NCBI GenBank assembly: GCA_964535735.1
Contig: CAZHTM010000012.1
Coordinates: 3,363 to 67,362, forward strand
Source: J089 sp964535735
GTDB taxonomy: Bacteria > Fidelibacterota > Marinisomatia > Marinisomatales > J089
Reading direction: 5' to 3'
Length of the DNA: 64,000 nt
Each line of letters opens with the position of its first letter. Position 1 is the stretch's first letter. Below the pieces are notes generated by a model that made no database searches, had not been told where the DNA came from, and saw nothing but the letters and a program-made list of their open reading frames with translations. This document shows, piece after piece, positions 43,345 to 52,511 of this stretch. Both the position numbers and the translations under genes were made by a program.

Positions 43345-44673
43345 TTAGTAGATTTCAAGATAGTTATCCAGTTCCCACTGGGATACACTGGTAGAATACC
43401 CTCTCCATTCGGCCCGTTTTGCGGTCGTGTAGGCTTCCATCGCCGTCGGTCCCAGGGCATCTCGTATAACCGGATCCGCTTCCAATGCCTCAATCGCCTC
43501 CCGAAGGGATGCGGGGAGTGTGGACACATCTTTTAGCTTTAGATCCGCTTCTGTGAGATCAAAAATATTCTCCTCCAGTGGCTGGGGCGGTTCAATTTTG
43601 TTCCGGATGCCGTCCAGACCAGCGGCTAACATGACCGTGAACACCAAATAGGGATTGGATGAAGGATCAGGACAACGGAGTTCGCAACGGGTGGAATTTT
43701 CCCGACCGGGAGTATACCGAGGAATCCGAATCAGCGCCGACCGGTTTGTATTGGCCCAGGAAATGTAAACGGGCGCTTCATAGCCGGGTACCAGACGTTT
43801 ATACGAATTAACGGTGGGATTTAAAATCGCTGCCATGGCGCGGGCATGTTTCAACTGTCCGCCAATGAAATAACGAGCCGTATCCGAAAGGTGATTTTTC
43901 CCATTTTCATCATAGAACACGTTGGTATCGCCCTTGAATAAACTTTGGTGAACATGCATACCAGAACCGTTGATATGGGCAATGGGCTTGGGCATAAAGG
44001 TGGCGTGCAATTCATGCTGTTGAGCCACACCCTTTACCACAAATTTGAAGGAGACCGCATTATCGGCAACTGCCAGGGCTGGGCCGTACCGAAAATCAAT
44101 TTCATGCTGTCCTTCTGCCACTTCATGATGGAGAGCTTCCACATCAATGTTGAGTGTCTGCAAAGCCTGGGTCATGTCCTGACGGATAGCCGACGCCAGA
44201 TCAGTGGACTGATCAAAATACCCACCCTTATCATGGGATAACGTCCGAATCGATCCATTCTCTTTCCGGAACAGGAAAAACTCCAGTTCCGGTCCCACGT
44301 TGTAGGTCAACCCCATAGCCTCCGCTTCCTGTAACTGTTTTTGAAGAATGGTTCGCGGTGCTCCGGGATACAGGGTCCCATCCGGTAAATAGACATCACA
44401 TATCAGCCGGGCTGTGTCTCGCCCTGTACCCTTGGTCCAGGGAATCACCGCCCAGGTGGAGGGGTCCGGTTTCAAATACATATCACTTTCAAAGATCCGG
44501 GTAAAGCCTTCAATAGATGACCCGTCAAACCAAATATTGTTTTCCAGCGCTTCCGCCAGCTTGCTCACGGGGATGGTCACGGCCTTCAAAATACCGGGAA
44601 GGTCGGTAAATTGCATATCGACAAATTGGATATTTAGCTCGGCAGAGGCTTTTAAAATCTCTTCGGTTTTCAT
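43345..44673 (-). CDS. glnA: Glutamine synthetase type I-alpha
   Basis: Makes glutamine from glutamate, ammonia and ATP. The 442 residues include FDGSSIEGF, GPELEFFLF, HHEVAEGQHEIDF, NGSGMHVHQS and NPTVNSYKRLVPGYEAP. The length and the absence of the beta-form insertion and of the NLYDLPPEE-type adenylylation tyrosine indicate the GSI-alpha subtype, usually controlled by feedback. It follows an Lrp-type regulator by 44 nt in the same direction. Confidence 0.95.
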   Translation of the reverse strand: MKTEEILKASAELNIQFVDMQFTDLPGILKAVTIPVSKLAEALENNIWFDGSSIEGFTRIFESDMYLKPDPSTWAVIPWTKGTGRDTARLICDVYLPDGTLYPGAPRTILQKQLQEAEAMGLTYNVGPELEFFLFRKENGSIRTLSHDKGGYFDQSTDLASAIRQDMTQALQTLNIDVEALHHEVAEGQHEIDFRYGPALAVADNAVSFKFVVKGVAQQHELHATFMPKPIAHINGSGMHVHQSLFKGDTNVFYDENGKNHLSDTARYFIGGQLKHARAMAAILNPTVNSYKRLVPGYEAPVYISWANTNRSALIRIPRYTPGRENSTRCELRCPDPSSNPYLVFTVMLAAGLDGIRNKIEPPQPLEENIFDLTEADLKLKDVSTLPASLREAIEALEADPVIRDALGPTAMEAYTTAKRAEWRGYSTSVSQWELDNYLEIY

Positions 44674-44717
44674 ACTACTCCTGTTTAGTTATTCAATCGG
44701 ATTGGGTAAAATACATG

Positions 44718-45173
44718 TTAGTCGTTCAAATCCAGAACCGGTGTTTCTTTATAGGTGGAAAGCACAACCATTGTATGGGTCCGAACCACACCGGGCCAGC
44801 ACTGAATTTCCCGTAGAATTTTTTCCAGGTCCGCGGAATTCCGGGCCCGGACCTTCAGCAAATGACTTCCCCCTCCGGTGATGGAATGGCATTCTTGAAT
44901 CGCCACATGATGTTGAGTGTAATCTACAAATTCTTCGTAGTGCTCCGATGAGGAGCTATCCACAGTAATAAAAGCCAACAAATCGATTCCCAACTTCCGC
45001 GCATCAATGGTGGCAGAAAATGCAGTGATGACGCCACTTTCCTGGAGCCGGTGAATCCGTTCCCCCACCGTGGGAATGGAAATCCCTACACGGGAAGAAA
45101 TTTCACTGGCCGTCATCCGGGAATTTTCCTGAAGACAGCGAAGAATTTGCCGATCTTTAACATCGATAACCAT
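44718..45173 (-). CDS. Lrp/AsnC-family transcriptional regulator
   Basis: A 151-residue amino-acid-responsive regulator. The N-terminal helix-turn-helix includes DRQILRCLQENSRMTASEIS and VGISIPTVGERIHRLQ; the C-terminal RAM domain has GGGSHLLKVRARNSADLEKIL. Its position directly upstream of glnA suggests control of nitrogen assimilation. The upstream spacer is unusually AT-rich. Confidence 0.9.
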   Translation of the reverse strand: MVIDVKDRQILRCLQENSRMTASEISSRVGISIPTVGERIHRLQESGVITAFSATIDARKLGIDLLAFITVDSSSSEHYEEFVDYTQHHVAIQECHSITGGGSHLLKVRARNSADLEKILREIQCWPGVVRTHTMVVLSTYKETPVLDLND

Positions 45174-45268
45174 AGAAAAAGTTACGATAATTTGCGGAAA
45201 TATCTAAAAAAAATTTAGAAACGGATAAATATTACTAAAATATTAAGGTATTATCAGAATTATCGAAA
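45174..45268 (-). promoter_or_regulatory. AT-rich upstream region of lrp-glnA with inverted repeats
   Basis: A 95-nt spacer, very AT-rich against its surroundings. It holds TCTAAA (45203-45208) with TTTAGA (45214-45219), and GATAA-type elements near 45186 facing TTATC-type elements near 45251 and 45260. This is the pattern expected of Lrp operators and an autoregulated promoter, but no binding site is proven. Confidence 0.4.
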
Positions 45269-46171
45269 TTATTTAACACCCCACTGAATTCCTATCCCCT
45301 GAGCCCAACCACCAGGACCGTAGAGGTAACTTCCCAGAGAAATACGCAACGTTTTACGTTTTAGAATCAGTCCCATTCCCGTATCGGCAAAGATGTCGTG
45401 GATCTTTCCCTCGCCCAAACTTTGATCCAGGCGGTTGGTGGAAGTCCCTATTAAAAATTGTAGATTGGAATTAAGCTGAAAAACGCCGCCTAGACCGCCC
45501 TGGACATGGCCATTCTCCCAACGACCGTCCAGATAGATATCTAACGGTAAATGAGCCAGGGTTCGACTAAGTGTAATCTCCACTTGCCCCGGTAATCGCT
45601 CCCGGGTTGAAGATTGCTGAATCCATCCCAAATTCTGGATCGCCACGCCTACTTTTATCCTGGCTGAGTCCAAACGGACCATCACACTCCCCGTAAAAAG
45701 TACGGCGTCATAGCGATTAGTACCGATTGAACTGGAAAGCACGCCAGCGGACAACCCCCAGGCGGAATGACCGCTGGGACTCAGACCGGCCGTGGCAGCA
45801 TGGATCCAGGTATCGCTTGCCGTAAACAGACCCGTTGGCTCCCCATCCTCATCGCGACTGGTAAACCGGCCATAATCCATGTACCGAAAGGTCAAAGCGC
45901 TAAGCCCCACCGTATTTCCAGGATACCAGGAGGCACGAAGGGCCTGAATATCAGCCGGATAATTCAAAACGCTGGATTCAAATTCCCGGGATTTAAAGGC
46001 CGTTCCCGCGGGATTAATTCGGTCATCTTCACCACTGTAAAACAATCCACCGCCGGCCAATGCTAGAGATGAGACTCCATACCACTGATGAATCGCCGGC
46101 GGAGTTCCGCCGCGAATCGCTGAAACTGCTAAGATTAACCCCATGATAGAGGCTTTGTTTATCAACGTCAT
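45269..46171 (-). CDS. PorV/PorQ-like outer-membrane protein
   Basis: A 300-residue exported protein. ATG 46171 is chosen since MTLINKASIMGLILAVSAIRG makes a signal peptide; the longer open frame overlaps priA. Its N-terminal block YGVSSLALAGGGLFYSGEDDRINPAG resembles the ALGG...NPAG start of the PorV/PorQ-type barrels tied to type IX secretion in FCB bacteria. The remaining strands (LSPSGHSAWGLSAGV, ISLGSYLYGPGGW) alternate as in a beta barrel. Assignment to PorQ, PorV or another FadL-like family is uncertain. It starts 37 nt after priA. Confidence 0.55.
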   Translation of the reverse strand: MTLINKASIMGLILAVSAIRGGTPPAIHQWYGVSSLALAGGGLFYSGEDDRINPAGTAFKSREFESSVLNYPADIQALRASWYPGNTVGLSALTFRYMDYGRFTSRDEDGEPTGLFTASDTWIHAATAGLSPSGHSAWGLSAGVLSSSIGTNRYDAVLFTGSVMVRLDSARIKVGVAIQNLGWIQQSSTRERLPGQVEITLSRTLAHLPLDIYLDGRWENGHVQGGLGGVFQLNSNLQFLIGTSTNRLDQSLGEGKIHDIFADTGMGLILKRKTLRISLGSYLYGPGGWAQGIGIQWGVK

Positions 46172-46208
46172 GTTTTTTCCATACGGGTTAGGTGTGGTGG
46201 GAGTTCCG

Positions 46209-48604
46209 TCATAAAATAGAAATCGGGTCAATGTCAAAAATAAACCGCGTACCGGGAAATCGCCGCTTATGCGTTTGGATCGATTCCTGAACCTGTTGTA
46301 AAAAACGGTGCAATGCGCTGGCGTTGGGATCCTTCTCCTTGGGCGATTTAAACACAAATTGCACGCGATAGTTATCCCGGATTTTTTGCCGGTAGCACTC
46401 CACGGGACCCAGACATTCCACCTTTCGAGCGCGGGGCAGCAGCGTCCTGAGCGTTTGCCCCTGCTCCTGCAATTGTGCATGATCTTTACCGGTCAGCTCC
46501 AGACGGGCCAGCCAACTGAACGGTGGATAATTCAGACTTTTCCGCTCAGCCAGAAGCTGGTTATAGTATTTCTTCAAATCCAAACGAGTGGCATGTAAAA
46601 CGGTAGGTTCATCCGGGTTAAACGTCTGAACAATAACTTCTCCGGGCAACGCGCCCCGCCCTGCGCGCCCCGCCGCCTGATATAGCAATTGAAACACTCG
46701 TTCTCCGGAGCGGAAATCCGGTAGATACAAACCCAAATCGGCATTAATGATTCCCACCAGGGTCGCTTTTTCGAAATCCAATCCTTTGGCGATCATTTGA
46801 GTCCCCAGAAGAATATCGATTTCACCATTGGCAAACGCTTGCAGAATCCGGGTTAAATGTCCTCGTTTCCGGGAAGTGTCCCAGTCCAGACGGGATAGTC
46901 GGGCTTGGGGAAAGGTTTCTTCGAGAAAAACTTCAATTTTCTGCGTTCCGGTTCCTTGGAGTGTCAAATTCATACTCTGACATGCGGGACACATGTCAGG
47001 AATCTTCTCTTGGGAATAACCGCACACATGACATTCCAGGCGCTCCCCAACTTTATGATAGGCCAGAGAAACTTGGCAATGGGGACATTCCAAAATATGA
47101 CCGCAATCCCTACAACGGAAAATAGGCGCAAATCCCCGCCGGTTCTGAAGAAGAATTGTCTGTTCACCCCTTTTCAGGCGGTGGTCAATGGCCNNNNNNN
47201 NNNNNNNNNNNNNNNNNNNNNNNNNNNNNNNNNNNNNNNNNNNNNNNNNNNNNNNNNNNNNNNNNNNNNNNNNNNNNNNNNNNNNNNNNNNNNCCGGTTC
47301 TGAAGAAGAATTGTCTGTTCACCCCTTTTCAGGCGGTGGTCAATGGCCTGAATCAGGGCGCCTGATAGAATCTGTCCCGCTTTTCCCGTTTCCTCCTGCT
47401 CTACATTCATATCTACTACTCGAACCCTGGGAAATTTGGCTCCGGCCACTCGCTCGGTTAAAACAAGATAATGCAGCTTTCCCTGAATTTGATTGTAATA
47501 GCTTTCCAGGCTGGGCGTGGCACTGGCCAGGACCACCACCGCCCCCGATTCCCGTCCACGCATTAGTGCCACATCGCGGGCATGATACCTGGGCGCCGGC
47601 GATTCCTGTTTATAGGTGTGTTCATGCTCTTCGTCGATCACTATTAATCCCGGATTTTTCAAGGGAGTCAACACTGCACTGCGAGCGCCAATCACCACGT
47701 TAAAGGCTCCTTCACAAATCCGTTTCCAGGTCCAGGCTCGCACTGCCGGGCGTAATCCTGAATGCCACAACGCCACCTTCTGACCGAATTCAGCGCGGAA
47801 ACGACCGGCTATTTGAGGCGTAAGGGCAATTTCAGGAACCAGAATCAGTACGGAACGTCCCTGAGCCAGGGTGCGACGGGTCATTTCAATGTAAACTTCT
47901 GTTTTTCCACTGCCCGTGACCCCATGTAGGAGATACCCGGTGAAAGACCGGGAATTCAGTCCCTGGGTCAACGCGCTCAGAACGTCCTTCTGTTCTTCAG
48001 TGTGGGTAATAGATAGGGGCATGGATGGCAACTCCATGCCGGACACCCGGTCGGGAAGCCGCCTCTCAGTCCATAGACTGACATAGCCTTTCTTTTCCAA
48101 CGCCCGGCACGGGATTAACGGTTGAGAGGTAACCGTCGTAAGGGCACGGACCGCCAGACCGTCCGGCGCTTGTAAAATAGCCTCCATCACCACGGACTGA
48201 ACCGGTGCGCGCCTTTTTAAGGAATCCCTTTCATCTGGCTCCATATTCCGGGCAGGTCGGACCCAATGTTCAACCGGTGGTTCATACGATTCTGAAAACG
48301 ATGCTGGTAGAGCCGCCTGCGCCACCTGGCCTAGAGGTGTCTGATAGTAGCGGCTCATCCAATTTAGTACCCTCCAAAGCGCCGAATCCAACACCGGTTC
48401 CGGGTCCACCAGATCATTAATGTTTCTTACGGTACCGCTGTAGTCCACTTTCTTGCTGAGCGATACAATGATCCCCGTGACTTTCCGTTTGCCCAGGGGC
48501 GCTCGGACGCGCATTCCCACCGTGACCCGGGATTCAAACTGAGGAGGAATTCGGTAGGTGAACGTCTGATAACTGGATATGGGAAAAGCTATATTCGCAA
48601 ACAT
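46209..48604 (-). CDS. priA: Primosomal helicase PriA (interrupted by assembly gap)
   Basis: Superfamily 2 helicase that restarts stalled replication forks. The upstream part has PLGKRKVTG, GVTGSGKTEVYIEM (Walker A), VIDEEHEHTYKQ (DEEH) and LASATPSLESYY; the downstream part has the zinc cysteines (CRDCGH, CPHC, CHVCG, CPAC) and GTQMIAKGLDFE, QAAGRAGRG. A run of 100 N splits the gene at 47194-47293. The same 55 bases occur on both sides, and joining the copies gives one open frame of 746 residues, reading LLQNRRGFAPIFRCRDCGH, normal for PriA. The gene is therefore intact in the organism. Confidence 0.93.
47139..47193 (+). repeat. 55-bp direct repeat, left copy at gap
   Basis: These 55 bases, starting CCGGTTCTGAAG and ending CAATGGCC, are identical to 47294-47348. 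The copy abuts the run of N. It is an overlap of two contig ends, not a biological duplication. Confidence 0.9.
47194..47293. other. Assembly gap (100 N)
   Basis: A run of exactly 100 N, a conventional scaffold spacer. The identical 55-bp ends on each side indicate there is no missing sequence. Confidence 0.98.
47294..47348 (+). repeat. 55-bp direct repeat, right copy at gap
   Basis: Identical to 47139-47193. The overlap length equals a k-mer size widely used by de Bruijn assemblers, which suggests the flanking contigs were neighbours in the graph. Confidence 0.9.
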
Positions 48605-48670
48605 CGTGAAAAAATAGAGGTGCCGGGGGATGGGGGCAAATGAATTCTTTACAGCTCGTTTATTAAAATA

Positions 48671-48709
48671 AAAACCCCCGGGAAATCTGACATTTACGCC
48701 GGGGGTCTT
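48671..48709 (-). terminator. Rho-independent terminator after rplI
   Basis: Stem CCCCCGG (48675-48681) with CCGGGGG (48699-48705) and a 17-nt loop. On the minus strand the stem is followed by TTTTATTTTAATA, a U-rich tail. It lies about 20 nt past the rplI stop and ends the ribosomal protein operon before priA. Confidence 0.8.
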
Positions 48710-48725
48710 TTTGGTAGGAAAAAAG

Positions 48726-49169
48726 CTATGCTTTAATTACATAGACTTTCATTTCGGGAATTAAATCGCCGGAGATCCGAACCGGTATGTTGTAGACCCC
48801 CAACGCCTTGATGGGTTCTTCCAGAAGAATGGTATGGCGATCCACGTCCACGCCTTTGGCTTCCATGGCTTTATGAATATCCTGGGAGGTCACGGAACCA
48901 AACAGCCGTTCTTCCTCACCCACCTGGACTTCAATGGTCAATTCCAGTTTGGAGATTTTATTTGCCTGTTCCTGGAGTGCTTTTATTTCCCGGGCCCGGC
49001 GGGCTTGAGCCACGCGTTTTTGTTCCTCTGCCACCGCCAGATTCCGCTTGGAAGCCCGGAGCGCCATGCCCCGAGGCACCAGGAAATTCCGGGCATAACC
49101 CGGTTTTACATTCACAATATCCCCGGCAGAACCCAGGTTTTCCACATCTTGAAGTAGTATCACATCCAT
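48726..49169 (-). CDS. rplI: 50S ribosomal protein L9
   Basis: A 147-residue L9. The N terminus MDVILLQDVENLGSAGDIV and GYARNFLVPRGMA are the rRNA-binding signature, followed by the long connecting helix and a C-terminal domain with LFGSVTSQDI. It is last in the rpsF-rpsR-rplI order and is followed by a strong terminator. Confidence 0.97.
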   Translation of the reverse strand: MDVILLQDVENLGSAGDIVNVKPGYARNFLVPRGMALRASKRNLAVAEEQKRVAQARRAREIKALQEQANKISKLELTIEVQVGEEERLFGSVTSQDIHKAMEAKGVDVDRHTILLEEPIKALGVYNIPVRISGDLIPEMKVYVIKA

Positions 49170-49195
49170 AATGAAATTCCTTTCGTTACCGGAGA

Positions 49196-49426
49196 TTAGG
49201 ATTCAGTGCTGGTATTGGTATAGGGCATCAGGGCAATGTTCCGCGCCTGTTTAATGGCCCGGACCAGTTTCCGGTGCATTTTGGGGCTGGTTCCAGTGAC
49301 ACGACGGGGCATAATTTTTCCCTGATCGGTTACAAACCGGCGCAGCAATTTCACATCCTTATAGTCGATTTCCGTGATGCCATTTTCTTTGAAATAGCAA
49401 AACTTTTTTCTGCTTACAAAGGCCAT
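49196..49426 (-). CDS. rpsR: 30S ribosomal protein S18
   Basis: A 76-residue S18. The central block IDYKDVKLLRRFVTDQGKIMPRR and TGTSPKMHRKLVRAIKQAR matches the family. It lies between rpsF and rplI with short spacers. No ssb gene is present between rpsF and rpsR, unlike in many Firmicutes. Confidence 0.96.
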   Translation of the reverse strand: MAFVSRKKFCYFKENGITEIDYKDVKLLRRFVTDQGKIMPRRVTGTSPKMHRKLVRAIKQARNIALMPYTNTSTES

Positions 49427-49435
49427 TGTAACCTC

Positions 49436-49903
49436 CTATTCCTTTTCGTCTTCCGAAGCAGACGATTCAGCTTCGGAGGCGTCTTCATTGGTTTCTGAAT
49501 CGGATTCCGTTTCGACGGCCGGCTCTTCTTTTTTCACAGGGGTTTCTTTTTCGGAAATCTCTGTGGATTCAGTTGCTTGTTCTTCAACCGCTTCCACATA
49601 GACCTCGGGTCTGGATTCCAACCGAATGGTTTGATGCCGGATTATGGCTTTTTCCAATTTTAAAAATTGATCTAAATCCGTCAGAAAGGCAGGGGTGTCC
49701 AACTCAAACTGTAAAAGCACGTAGGTGCCATATTTGTGTTTTTCGATTGGATAGGCCAGCCGTTTTTTACCCCAAATCCGGTGATTAATGACCGTAACCC
49801 CTTCGGCTTTTTCCAGCACATCACCTACGGCTTTGGTGACGGCATCCAGTCTTTCCAACTCATAGTTGGGGTTTATGATGTACAACGTTTCATAGTAGCG
49901 CAT
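49436..49903 (-). CDS. rpsF: 30S ribosomal protein S6 with long acidic tail
   Basis: The first about 100 residues are a normal S6 (MRYYETLYIINPNY; GKKRLAYPIEKHKYGTYVL). After that a 50-residue low-complexity tail of Glu, Ser, Thr and Asp (EISEKETPVKKEEPAV and similar) extends to 155 residues. Acidic S6 tails are known in some bacteria (E. coli S6 is polyglutamylated); this one is encoded. Confidence 0.96.
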   Translation of the reverse strand: MRYYETLYIINPNYELERLDAVTKAVGDVLEKAEGVTVINHRIWGKKRLAYPIEKHKYGTYVLLQFELDTPAFLTDLDQFLKLEKAIIRHQTIRLESRPEVYVEAVEEQATESTEISEKETPVKKEEPAVETESDSETNEDASEAESSASEDEKE

Positions 49904-49917
49904 GTATGTCTCCGCGT

Positions 49918-51930
49918 TTAGATCATCGGGGCGATGACAAGGGACACCACCGACATCAATTTAATGAGGATATTCAGGGAGGGACCGGCCGTATCTTTGA
50001 ACGGATCACCTACGGTGTCGCCAACCACAGCGGCTTTATGGGCTTCACTGCCTTTCCCTCCAAATTCCCCGCTTTCAATATATTTTTTCGCATTATCCCA
50101 GGCCCCGCCGGCATTGGCCATAAAAATAGCCATCAGTACACCGGTGACCAGGACTCCGGCCAAAACACCACCCAGCATTTCGGCATCATGCAAAACCAGG
50201 CCAAAAAAGACAGGCGTCAAAACCGCCAATAATCCCGGCGCCACCATCCGTTTGATGGCAGCGGCAGTGGAAATATCAACGCACCGGGCGTAATCGGCGC
50301 GGGCTTTTCCCTCGAGCAATCCTTCAATTTCACGGAACTGACGCCGCACTTCTTCGATCATCTCAAAGGCGGCTTCCCCCACAGCGTTCATGGCGAAGGA
50401 AGAGAACAGGAAGGGCAAAATGCCGCCGATGAGCAGCCCGGCCATTACCTTGGGATTGACAATATCAATCGACGTCAACCCGACAGTGGTCTGGTAGGCG
50501 CTAAATAGGGCCAAAGCCGTTAAAGCGGCTGATCCAATAGCAAATCCTTTTCCAATGGCGGCGGTGGTATTCCCAACGGCGTCCAGTTTATCGGTCCGTT
50601 CACGAACTTCTTTGGGCAGACCCGCCATTTCGGCGCACCCACCAGCGTTATCAGCAATGGGACCATAGGCATCCACGGCCAATTGGATTCCGGTGGTGGC
50701 AAGCATCCCTAAAGCCGCTATGGCAATGCCATAGAGTCCAGCCATGTAATGGGAAATAATGATAGCTAATGCAATGGTAAATACTGGCAAGGCTGTAGAA
50801 TACATGCCCGTGGCCAATCCGCTGATAATATTGGTAGCGGGTCCGGTTTGACTGGCGCTGGCAATCTTGATAGTCGGTTTTTTACCTAAAGCAGTATAAT
50901 ACTCGGTGAGCAAACCGACAATAATTCCCGCAACCAGTCCAACGGCAGTGGCTCCGAAAATTTTTCCGGTGGCAAGAACTGCCGGATCGGCAAAATGATC
51001 AATGATAAACCAGGACAGCACAATCATGATCCCACCGGCACCAAACACGCCTGTATTCAGAGCCGTTTGGGGATTCCCGCCTTCGGACGTACGTACAAAA
51101 AAGGTCCCTGCAATGGATACAACAATTCCCACCGCAGCCAGGGCCAGCGGCAGAACCACATAATTGTATCCCAAGCTACTGGCCGCCAGGACCATGGCGC
51201 CGATAATTGAACCCACATAGGATTCAAATAAATCCGCGCCCATACCGGCCACATCGCCCACATTGTCACCCACGTTATCGGCAATGGTCGCCGGATTCCG
51301 GGGATCGTCCTCGGGAATGCCTGCTTCCACTTTTCCTACCAGGTCAGCGCCCACGTCAGCGGCTTTGGTATAAATTCCGCCACCAACACGAGCAAACAAC
51401 GCGATGGAAGAAGCGCCCATGGCGAATCCTGAAAGGATTTCCAAAACGTAGGGCAAATCAGCGTTGGCTTCGTTTCCGCCATACAGCCAGAATAAGCCCG
51501 AAAGGCCTAATACACCTAACCCCACAACACTCATTCCCATAACCGATCCACCGTTGAAGGCTACTTTCAACGCTGCATTCAAACTGCTACGAGCAGCCTG
51601 GGTGGTGCGGGTGTTGGAGGCTGTGGCGACTTTCATACCGATAAAGCCGGCCAAGGCGGAGCATAAGGCGCCCGCTACAAAACTGACGGCTACCATTTCC
51701 GTCCCAGCGGACATCCGGGCGAGGTAAAGGGCCACGGCTACGGCAATCACAAAAATGGATAATACTTTATATTCACGCGCCAGGAATGCCATGGCGCCTT
51801 CACGCACGGCAGTTCCAATTTCCTGCATGCGTTCGTTGCCCGGATCCTGTTTATTGATCCAAGAACTTTTCCAGAATGAATACACCAGCGCCAACAATGC
51901 GGCTACCGGAATCATATAATAAAATGTCAT
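49918..51930 (-). CDS. hppA: Membrane-bound ion-translocating pyrophosphatase
   Basis: A 670-residue pump with about 16 membrane helices that hydrolyses PPi and moves H+ or Na+. GGGIYTKAADVGADLVGKVE and DDPRNPATIADNVGDNVGD form the catalytic site. The GNTTAAIGKGFAIGSA segment has alanine where K+-independent members carry lysine, which points to the K+-dependent type. Whether it pumps H+ or Na+ is not settled here. It lies between pth and rpsF, overlapping pth by 4 nt. Confidence 0.95.
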   Translation of the reverse strand: MTFYYMIPVAALLALVYSFWKSSWINKQDPGNERMQEIGTAVREGAMAFLAREYKVLSIFVIAVAVALYLARMSAGTEMVAVSFVAGALCSALAGFIGMKVATASNTRTTQAARSSLNAALKVAFNGGSVMGMSVVGLGVLGLSGLFWLYGGNEANADLPYVLEILSGFAMGASSIALFARVGGGIYTKAADVGADLVGKVEAGIPEDDPRNPATIADNVGDNVGDVAGMGADLFESYVGSIIGAMVLAASSLGYNYVVLPLALAAVGIVVSIAGTFFVRTSEGGNPQTALNTGVFGAGGIMIVLSWFIIDHFADPAVLATGKIFGATAVGLVAGIIVGLLTEYYTALGKKPTIKIASASQTGPATNIISGLATGMYSTALPVFTIALAIIISHYMAGLYGIAIAALGMLATTGIQLAVDAYGPIADNAGGCAEMAGLPKEVRERTDKLDAVGNTTAAIGKGFAIGSAALTALALFSAYQTTVGLTSIDIVNPKVMAGLLIGGILPFLFSSFAMNAVGEAAFEMIEEVRRQFREIEGLLEGKARADYARCVDISTAAAIKRMVAPGLLAVLTPVFFGLVLHDAEMLGGVLAGVLVTGVLMAIFMANAGGAWDNAKKYIESGEFGGKGSEAHKAAVVGDTVGDPFKDTAGPSLNILIKLMSVVSLVIAPMI

Positions 51931-52511
51931 GAATCTATCTCCATGGTTTTATTGGTTCGATTAAAAAGATTCATGGCTTTATTCAAGCCCTGAAAAACAA
52001 TGGTTTCTGCGGCGTCGGCGGCAACGGATACCATCTCATCCGCCAAATCCCGGTCCTGTTTACGAAAAGGTTTTAAAACGTAGTGTTCCGCTGGACGGGT
52101 ATTTTCATCAGTAGCAATTCCAAATCGAAGACGAGGAAACCGGTCATCCTGTAAATGATAAATGACCGATTCCATGCCTCGGTGGCACCCATCGCCTCCG
52201 TGGGGGCGGATCCTGAGGGTCCCCAGAGGCAAATCCACATCGTCCAGAATAACCACCAGATTCGATAATTCCACATCCCAGCGCTCCATGATGGCTTTCA
52301 CGGCCGTACCGCTGGCATTCATGCCAGGCGTCGGTTTGGCCAACAGGAGGTGACGACGGGGAAATTCCGCATAGACATAATCCCCGGTTCCCGCTTGAAA
52401 GGAGCCCTTCCAGCGTTTGGCTAACTCGTCCACCACCCAATAACCGGCATTATGCTTGGTATGCGCATATTGGGGTCCAGGATTTCCAAGGCCAATCAAA
52501 GCCTGTATCAT
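51927..52511 (-). CDS. pth: Peptidyl-tRNA hydrolase
   Basis: Frees tRNA from prematurely released peptidyl-tRNA. The 194 residues begin MIQALIGLGNPGPQYAHTKHNAGY, with catalytic His in the KHNAGY block, and continue with LAKPTPGMNASG and VILDDVDLPLGTLRIR. It overlaps rplY by 4 nt and hppA by 4 nt. The rplY-pth pairing is widespread in bacteria. Confidence 0.96.
   Translation of the reverse strand: MIQALIGLGNPGPQYAHTKHNAGYWVVDELAKRWKGSFQAGTGDYVYAEFPRRHLLLAKPTPGMNASGTAVKAIMERWDVELSNLVVILDDVDLPLGTLRIRPHGGDGCHRGMESVIYHLQDDRFPRLRFGIATDENTRPAEHYVLKPFRKQDRDLADEMVSVAADAAETIVFQGLNKAMNLFNRTNKTMEIDS

Noticed and set aside
46172..46480. N-terminal extension of the PorV/PorQ-like frame to 46480
   Set aside because: It overlaps the priA 3' end, is rich in Cys and Arg and unlike an exported protein; ATG 46171 gives a proper signal peptide.
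47139..47348. Biological direct repeat or frameshifted priA
   Set aside because: The exact 55-bp match abutting 100 N is the signature of unmerged contig ends, and the merged frame is intact.
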